Below, piece by piece: positions 57,237 to 64,000 of a stretch of 64,000 nt of DNA. The position numbers and the translations under genes were made by a program. The notes beneath the pieces are model-generated. The model worked only from the letters and a program-made list of their open reading frames with translations. It was not told the origin of the DNA and made no database searches. Within the stretch, counting starts at the first letter, position 1. Each line of letters begins with the position of its first letter. The stretch is from Sphagnum magellanicum (taxonomy: Eukaryota > Streptophyta > Sphagnopsida > Sphagnales > Sphagnaceae): the NCBI GenBank assembly GCA_021904315.1, contig CM038911.1, forward strand, positions 20,557,390 to 20,621,389, written 5' to 3'.

Positions 57237-58781
57237 CTAATTGAAGTCACTATCTTCATCATCACTGCCTTCATCATAACTACCCTCACCATCACTCTCT
57301 TCACCATCACTCTCTTCATCCACCTTGCATACGTCCCTTCTAAATTCCATTAGGCGAACAAACTGATCCTTAGCCAATATAAGTGGATGTTTCTCCAGGA
57401 GTTTCCCCCCCTTATATGCCTCTCGCAAAAAGACAGTATCCCTATTTCCAATTGCAGATACATAGAAAGTGTGCGGATGCTTGAAAAGGAGGTTTCTAAT
57501 TTTGTAAGAAAAGGTGAAATCCTTTGTGAAGTTTGTGAGATGGTCAACAAGAATTCTCTTCTCTAGGGTGAGGTTCAAGAGCTCATGAAGTCCAGTGACT
57601 GCATGCTTTTCTAGCCTGATCGGTGAAGCATCACCAAGGGTGCTTACATCCTGGTATGGGGACACAAAAGGCTCCTTCCTAAACTTATACAGCATAACTT
57701 TGTGTTTTGTTGAGAGCTTGTAGGCCTTTGGCAAATGCAACATCTTCACTCTTTTAACCCTTTCACTCATGGGACCTGCAAAGATTCCACACAATCTCAG
57801 CAACAGACCTGTGCAATTGCACTTAATGTTTAAACTAAACCACTGTATGTGTATGCAAAAGCATAGGCACCACCAATGGAATGAATTGTCTACATACCCA
57901 GAAGAATAACTAAATCAAATTCAAGAACCACAGCTTGTCTTCAACACTGGACAAATTGCAAAAACAGGAGCAAAGAGATACTGACCACCACTCTCTATTT
58001 CCTGGAGATCCTTCTGTGCAAAGCTTACTGCCAAAGATGGATCCCATGACACAAGTGCCAACAACCTTCTACTGGTATCTGCAGCTTCTTCCACACGGAA
58101 AAACTGGGGATATCGTGGAACAAGATCAGACTCAAAGTTGTCAGGAATGCCCAGATCATTAGCAAGTTGCCCTAATAAGGGCAGAGGAAGCCGTCTCCGT
58201 ATAGACAGCATCAGCAGCTTTCTCAGCACCCCCACTGACCTGTCCTCCATCTCTTGTTTCAGCCTCACTTCCTCATCATACAGTCTCTCTGCCTGCTCTG
58301 TGAGGCCGAAAGCTCTTGAATGTGGACCCTCTTTCAACACCTCGAAAATCCCTGGATACCGCCTGAGAAATTTAGAAAGATTTTTATCCCCCCTTAACCC
58401 AATGAACCGCCGCTTCCCTGCCAAATCGACAATCTCCATAGCCCGCAACGGCCTCCTCATCAACAGCTCTCGTATGCGGAAAATGATACGGATCTGCTTC
58501 TCCTTCTCAAGCACATTGTCAAATAAAGGCTCTTTCACCCTCGCAATTCCAATGTCTGGTCTTTTTGGAGGTTGGAAATCGAACCCTAATAAACCCTTCT
58601 TCCCATTACCACTACCACAAGTACCGTCACCACCACCGCTACTACTACTACTATTGGGCAATTTCGGGGCCGAATCCAATGTCTTCAAGCCTTGGGTCAT
58701 TTTTACTCCATGCATATACTGCCCTGAGAAGGCTGCTGCTATGGCAATCCTAGTCCTCATTGCAGCCATTATGTTCCACAC
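57237..58781 (-). CDS. PORR-domain organelle RNA-binding protein, two exons
   Basis: Exon 1 is 58781-57986 and exon 2 is 57775-57237, joined across an intron of 210 bp. The product has 444 residues and a TAG stop at 57239-57237. Residues 1-35 are basic with almost no acidic residues (MRTRIAIAAAFSGQYMHGVK), like a mitochondrial or plastid transit peptide. A serine/glycine-rich linker follows. The PORR domain runs from about residue 83 to about 415: KEPLFDNVLEKEKQIRIIFR, LSKFLRRYPGIFEV, LTEQAERLYDEE, LRKLLMLSIRRRLPL, LVPRYPQFFRV, then in exon 2 LPKAYKLSTKHKVMLYKFRK, HAVTGLHELLNLTLEKRI and LLFKHPHTFYVS. The C-terminus is a run of D/E/S residues. PORR proteins of plants bind organelle transcripts and assist group II intron splicing; which intron this one serves cannot be told. 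It is the only gene here without a lesion. Confidence 0.93.
57776..57985 (-). other. Intron of the PORR gene
   Basis: The donor reads G|GTCAGT at 57986/57985 and the acceptor TTTGCAG|GT at 57776/57775. Both keep the frame (ESG-GPMSERVK). A second possible donor 3 bp upstream (G|GTGGTC at 57989/57988) would also keep the frame and remove one glycine, so the exact donor needs transcript data. A pyrimidine-rich tract precedes the acceptor. Confidence 0.8.
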
Positions 58782-59023
58782 TTCCTTCCACGGCGCAATA
58801 AGCTCAAGAAATTACAACTTCCAACATTGCCAGAAAACTGAGTCCCCTGCATCAATACAGAGAGTACTCTAAGTTCAAAAATCTGACCTCCTAGTACTCC
58901 TCGTCCTCCTGAGTGAAGCCCTTAAGTTGATCGCTGCGTGCTTTCAGTAGGGCGCCATCTCAAGCTCTAATCTCTAATATGGAATTCCTCCCATCGTCGA
59001 TGCCGACAAAATTTGACGGATAG

Positions 59024-59045
59024 AAACCCTAAAACCCTAAACCCC
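59024..59045 (-). promoter_or_regulatory. Telo-box motifs upstream of the PORR gene
   Basis: AAACCCTAAAACCCTAAACC contains two overlapping AAACCCTAA-type telo-boxes, about 245 bp upstream of the PORR start codon. In plants this motif is common in promoters of genes for translation and organelle biogenesis. The role here is inferred from position only. Confidence 0.5.
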
Positions 59046-59244
59046 TTCTGACGGGGATCCACCTCTTACACTCTTCAACCACGTTTGTAAAATCCTTTGT
59101 TGGGCGGATGCATCACTGCGGACACCATATCCAACAGCACTAATTTGACATGCTTAAACAAAATATGTTTGTCACAGTTAGATAGAAGCACCGCAGATAT
59201 GAATGTACCTGTTAGGGAGAAGAACCCTGTACATATTACATATA

Positions 59245-59715
59245 GTAAAGGACGTCAGGATGAGAAATGAAGCCTCCCCTGAATCCGTGCGTCCCGTCAT
59301 CCGTCCCATCATCCTCCCTCTGTCCATCCGTCCGGTCGTCCATGCGGATGGACACCCTGGAAGCTGTGAGGTTGCCGGCTGCACACCATCCCTCTGCTGA
59401 CTCTGACACTGCAGCTTTCTGCCCACCAAGAATGGGAAGGAAATAAACCAGGAATGAAGTAATTATGGATTGTAAAGGAAGAAAGTTCCTTCCCCTGACT
59501 CCGGACGGACAGTGGCTACGGACAGTAGCTAAATATAGCGAGGGTGTGACTTGACGTCGGGATGACAAATGGAGCCGCCCCTGAACCCGCCCGTCCCGTC
59601 ATCCGTCCCCGTCGTCCCTCTGTCCATCCGTCTGGACGATGTTGCCGGCTGCACACCATCCCTCTACTGAGTCTAACACTGCAGCTTTCTGCCCACCAAA
59701 AATGGGAAGATTCTC
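59245..59715 (+). repeat. Tandem duplication, period about 302 bp, with CCGTCC/CGTCAT-rich core
   Basis: Copy 1 (about 59248-59440) and copy 2 (about 59549-59715) share GACGTC.GGATGA.AAATG, GTCCCGTCATCCGTCCC, CCCTCTGTCCATCCGTC, GTTGCCGGCTGCACACCATC and GCAGCTTTCTGCCCACCAA. Copy 1 has an extra segment (GGTCGTCCATGCGGATGGAC) with a small palindrome. The G+C content is far above the neighbourhood. Open frames on either strand here follow the repeat and are not called. Confidence 0.8.
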
Positions 59716-61300
59716 TGTATAAAACTGATCATGAATAATGGGTCTTGATCAGAACTTAACCGTCTTGAATTCTTTCTTGAAGAATTTAAATTCACTCTCA
59801 AAGCCCATGAGTTGCAGCTACATTCAATCCATTGCTGCAAGGAAAGGGAAATACAATAAAATAATTTTAAGAGAAAACAAAATTATAAAAAAGAAGAAAC
59901 CAAATAAAGAGTAGAAAATGAGAAAAAATAAAACTTATAATAATGAAAAAAAACCCTACTTGAAAAAGAATGAGGTGTGTCTTCTTTCTCCAAACTTCAA
60001 ACTTGCATCCAAATAAACAAAAATACAAAAGTGAAAAAGAAACACATAAAAATATAAAAGATAAAAGTTTAAAAAGAAATCTAAAACATGAACCAAACAT
60101 TGTTGAAATAACACACATGTGCATTAGGCACGGGGCTCACACTAGTAATAATTTAAGATGATGATGTTGTTGTTGTTGCAGAAATGTTGCAAGTTAACCA
60201 ATAGCACCTAGGTGTTTAATCCATATGCTTTGCCCAAAGTTCAAACTCCCCTATAAATAAACTATAATCGAAGGCTGCACATTTGTTTCTATTTTGCAAC
60301 TGGGGGTCCAAAGAGGTACTTCTATTGGGGGCATGCCCCAAAGTTCCAAAACAATTGCAAGTGGGCCAATCAATATGGCTCCATTAAAATAAATAAAAAA
60401 GTTGTGAGGGCACCCATGATGTAATTAATATGAATCACACTATGACATTCCTAAGAACACCCTAGCTATTCACCTCTTTTATTAATTAGATGAGGTGCCT
60501 CCCAATTTTGTTGTTTTTTTTTTCACAATGAACCAATTTGATTGGCCCATCAAACAAAAAAATGAAACTATGGAGGCTCCCCAAGATAGAAGGTTCTATT
60601 TTAAAGTATTGAGTTCCTCCCCTTTGGCCCACCCATATGGGTGAAAGGAGGACAACAATTTGCCAAAACATATGGGATTAAAGTGAGATGCTATGGAGAA
60701 TATGTTGGGGAATACATTGGGAACTTGGGCAACATATTGGGAACCCATTGAGAACTTAAAGGAACACATTGGGAATGAGAGAAAAATGAAAAAAAAAATC
60801 CTTCTAGCTCCCAGCAAAGCTTTGGGTGAGCACCTAATAGCAATTTAATTCAGTTTCCATGGCCACGAGGCATTTCACTCCTTCAAAATGGTCCGTTCTG
60901 TGAAGCAGAAGGCCCCATGCTAGATTTTGCTGGACTCCACAAAGGGGTGTAACCCCAAGGTAAGTGGGTAACTGAAGCACGTAGGTGGCATCCTAGGTGG
61001 CACACACCTGAGCATTAGGCACGGGGTTCACACTCGTATATAAACAAGGATGGAAATCCATTCACAAAAAGTACAAGGCATGTCAAAGCAAATGTAAACA
61101 CACGAAAGGAAAACCAAGACCATCAAAACAATAGTAATGAAGTGGAAGACGTAATGCTAAAAGGGCATCCTCTATCACAAATAAACTAATGATGGAGGTG
61201 CACTTGTTCATATGTGTGGAAGAGATGAAAATTTGTGACTAAGTGTGGTAACCTGTTGAAGAATCGTGATGGCTTGTGCACGTTGTAGGGCTATCAACAT
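59716..61300. other. Intergenic stretch with a repeated 30-bp motif
   Basis: GCATTAGGCACGGGG(C/T)TCACACT occurs at about 60121 and about 61013 in the same orientation. A cluster of ACATTGGGAA words lies at 60700-60775. The rest, including the A-rich tract at 59860-60080, holds no recognisable gene. Confidence 0.4.
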
Positions 61301-61439
61301 TCGTTGCCTATAATGAGATATAAGCATTGAAAGTACTAAGGAAGTTTGCTAATGGTGAGCTATACAAGCATGTACACAAGAAATTAGAAAGGAATCAAAA
61401 TGAGGATGAAGATAACCATAGGTTTCTATGGCAAAGGGA

Positions 61440-63870
61440 ATGAAATCATTTCCTAATGTTTGTTATGTGTAGGATCGTGCTTTGTTTTGAACGAAAATTG
61501 TTGTTGCATGTGTTGTCGTCGTTGAAGCACGTTACACTAAATCTAAAAAAGTCAAATTGATAATGAAAACGTCTGTCAAGGTTTGAAATTGTTTCTTGTG
61601 ATGAGAATATCCAATTGTCTTCATGTGCAATGGGGAAAAATGTGAGAAACCTTTCTTTGTACTTGGGCTCCACTTTCTGATCTGATAGCCACAACAATAT
61701 TTTGAAGCATATCATGGGCTACAATGCATTCACTCCCACATGAGCAATGTAGTAAATGGATACCCAAATCATTAATGGTATGTCCACACAACAGTGTGAA
61801 AGATGTGCAACTATAGGATGTGTTATATCGAAACAAATATGGAGTGCTATAAAAAAAATGGGTGAAGGATAAATGGAATGAATGGGTGTTAACCAAGCCC
61901 ATGTTGTTAGACTTGCATAGGAATAAATATGTGCTTGCACGACATCCAAAGGAACATTTGTTATTGAAGTAAATTCCTACTTGTGTAATTGGTCCATCAA
62001 AAAAGATTACATTTGAGGATAGGATTGCACTATTAGACTTTCGAAAGGCAAGACATGTGATCGAACAACCTCAAGTAATAATGCATGGGTATCTTATAGT
62101 GCGACCTAGAAGGGATAAGTACTGGTCTCTACATGTGCCATTGCATCAAAAAGAGTAGAATGATCATCGTGTTGGAAATGAAAAACTAGTGCAAGAATGA
62201 TTAAAACCCAACATCCTAAAAAGGCAGGGGTAACACGTCGGACAACTAAAGGAAAGGCTAGCCCCCTTGAAGAAGTAGGAAGAGTGACTTGACGACGAAC
62301 TAAATGGCCCATTATGGTGCCAAAGGATCTTGACCTTAATAACTTTTCTAACATAGTTATGGTATGAACATCAAACTTGGTATAACATTACAATATACTT
62401 GGTGATGGAAATACAATATGATGTAAGTAGCTTGGCCATTGGGCATAACAAAATGAAAACATCACAAAAACTATTTGAGAATCTATGAACATAGGAAGGT
62501 TAATGATCATGTTGAGGTCCTCTTGGAACACTTTTAATATAAAGGACTCCACAAATGGCAAAAAACCCATTGGAACACCTAGAATATGAAAATCGAACTC
62601 AAGTGTAAAAAAACTTGGAAGTGATATAGACTAGTTTAACTCCTATGGAGACCAATCTACATAGTTCATCGACTACACTGAAAGTATTAATGCTCCAAAT
62701 TCTTCTTGTAATCATAATAAAAAATAACACATTTGAAACAAAACCAACTATGTGTGTATCATCTATCAATGAAGGAAAAACACAAGTAAACTAGGCTATG
62801 CAATAGGATGAAGAGCTTGAAGATGAATGAATGCAAATAACATTCCTCCCAAAGGATCCCCTTGTCGTGTACCATACTCGGATGAAATGATAATCAAATC
62901 CTTGTGCTTAGAAGCTTTCGAGAAATATAATGGAGATGGGCGTGCATAAAACCAACGAACAAATGGGAAAAGCTAATCCAAATTGTCGATAAAAGATCGT
63001 AACTTTTGAAAAATGGTTGATTGAAATATTGAATTAAACGCATTTCAAACATCCACTTGTATTATCACCCACTTTGGATGTAAATCCAACATAGCTTTAA
63101 CCCCATGAACATTGTATCACACTCACCTAATGTTGCCACCCCAAATTGGTGTGGACTAAAATGCTCTACAAATGTATCCTTGAATCAAATAACCAATGTG
63201 TGGACGACTAATTAATAAATCACCTTTCCAATCACGATAGGTCAAATGTTTTTAGCTTGTTTTTCCAAAGCCAATAGTCACGATGCAACAAACAAGCGTG
63301 ATATTGATGGAAGAACATGACCACGAACGATGTATCCGCATATTTAAAAAAAAATTCAAAACCATTAGTAGAATCATCAAAGACAAAACAATTTCGCAAA
63401 AGTTCATACACCATACTCAAGGAACCATCGAATGAAAGAGGTGGAGAATGTGTCAAAATAGAAATAAATGCCTCTATATCCAAAACAAGATCCATCTTTA
63501 AATGAAAATCGTTGACAAAAAGGGGGAGGCCAACCTCAGCCAATGGATGAAGATGGTGAAGGGCTGCAATGGTCTCAGCTAATGGGGCCATGAAGTGCTG
63601 GGGTGCCAATGCATGCACTACTCAAACATATTCCCCTACATGAACAAGTCCTCATGCATGATGCAATTGTGTTGATGGAGGTGGAATAAGATTTGTTGCC
63701 ATGTTTGAAGGTCTTGTAATGTATCCTAGACCCTTGCCATGGATCAACGCAAATGGTTGTGTGTTTCTTAGTGGCCTTCTCACCACCCCATGGCGAAAAT
63801 GACAGACACCAAGAATGGAATAGCAAAAATGCATGCCAAGCTACTATGTAGGATGGATTGACGACCAATC
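61440..63870 (-). pseudogene. Non-LTR-type reverse transcriptase remnant
   Basis: Read on the minus strand from 63870: WHAFLLFHSWCLSFSPWGGE; FVFDDSTNGFEFFFKYAD at about 63370-63330; PKWVIIQVDV, stop, NAFNS (RT motif A) near 63070-63030; GTRQGDPLGG (motif B) at about 62874-62845; and PSLIDDTHIVG at about 62770-62745 with the two catalytic aspartates at 62758-62763. Then FVMFSFCYAQWPSYLHHIVF (62570-62388), HLVRRQVTLPTSSRGLAFPL (62354-62106) and a Cys/His cluster, GHTINDLGIHLLHCSCG, with ECIVAHDMLQNIV (about 61810-61690). The order is that of a LINE-like RT protein with a C-terminal zinc-knuckle-like domain. Several frameshifts and stops; inactive. The N-terminus probably lies beyond the window edge. 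Confidence 0.7.
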
Positions 63871-64000
63871 AAATTAAAGGGATGCGCAAAACACATTGAA
63901 CCTTGATATAAAAAACATATGGAAGGTGATGGTATGAGTGAGGATGTGATAAACCAAGATGGAAAGTATTGATGATATCTAATGATGCAATCCATATCCA

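Noticed and set aside
58138-58872. Plus-strand open frame of 244 codons
   Set aside because: It is the antisense shadow of PORR exon 1. The minus strand has the conserved domain and splice sites; this frame has no motif.
59867-60124. Minus-strand frame of 85 codons, rich in F/L/S
   Set aside because: It arises from an A-rich tract on the plus strand and has no conserved motif; it is not a credible membrane protein.

Overview
The window looks like nuclear DNA of a land plant with a large, repeat-filled, AT-rich genome. The evidence is a plant organelle RNA recognition (PORR) gene with one intron, a telo-box upstream of it, and a dense mix of plant-type Ty1/copia, Ty3-like, Mutator-like, LINE-like, Helitron-like and miniature elements, nearly all broken by stops and frameshifts. 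The lineage cannot be fixed from sequence alone. The flavour of the repeats suggests a non-angiosperm (fern, lycophyte, bryophyte or gymnosperm), but this is only an inference.

Layout. 0.5-1.75 kb: degenerate tandem array. 5.3-8.7 kb: two decayed copies, in opposite orientation, of an unrecognised protein of about 140 residues, on either side of the N-terminal half of a Mutator-like transposase; its catalytic part lies at about 10.2-11.2 kb. 11.6-12.4 kb: solo LTR of family S. 13.4-16.1 kb: a direct duplication of about 1.2 kb. 16.5-28.2 kb: a cluster of related Ty1/copia elements: A (minus, internally deleted), C (minus, already deleted in its integrase) and B (plus, nearly full length, inserted into C with a CCATT target duplication and itself hit by a family-S solo LTR). 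28.2-36.6 kb: a Ty3-like gag scrap, a third family-S solo LTR, a Mutator-like C-terminal scrap, short-repeat arrays, a transposase-like remnant with a WSDGC motif, and a satellite with a period near 115 bp. 38-43 kb: gene-poor AT-rich DNA.

43.7-50.9 kb holds the most interesting object: a decayed rolling-circle transposon, plus strand, with an OTU-type cysteine protease domain, a Helitron Rep domain with an HDH motif, a PIF1-like helicase and a C-terminal endonuclease/exonuclease/phosphatase-fold (EEP) domain. This is Helentron-like architecture, interrupted by three later miniature or CACTA-like insertions. 52.4-52.9 kb: copia solo LTR with a perfect AGCAA duplication. 54.5-56.2 kb: Ty3-like gag remnant.

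57.24-58.78 kb (minus) is the only gene that looks intact: a PORR protein of 444 residues in two exons, probably acting on organelle introns. Upstream are a telo-box and a tandem duplication of about 300 bp. The right end (61.4-63.9 kb, minus) is a decayed non-LTR reverse transcriptase. Apart from the PORR gene, the window is transposon strata in which insertion order can often be read from target-site duplications.
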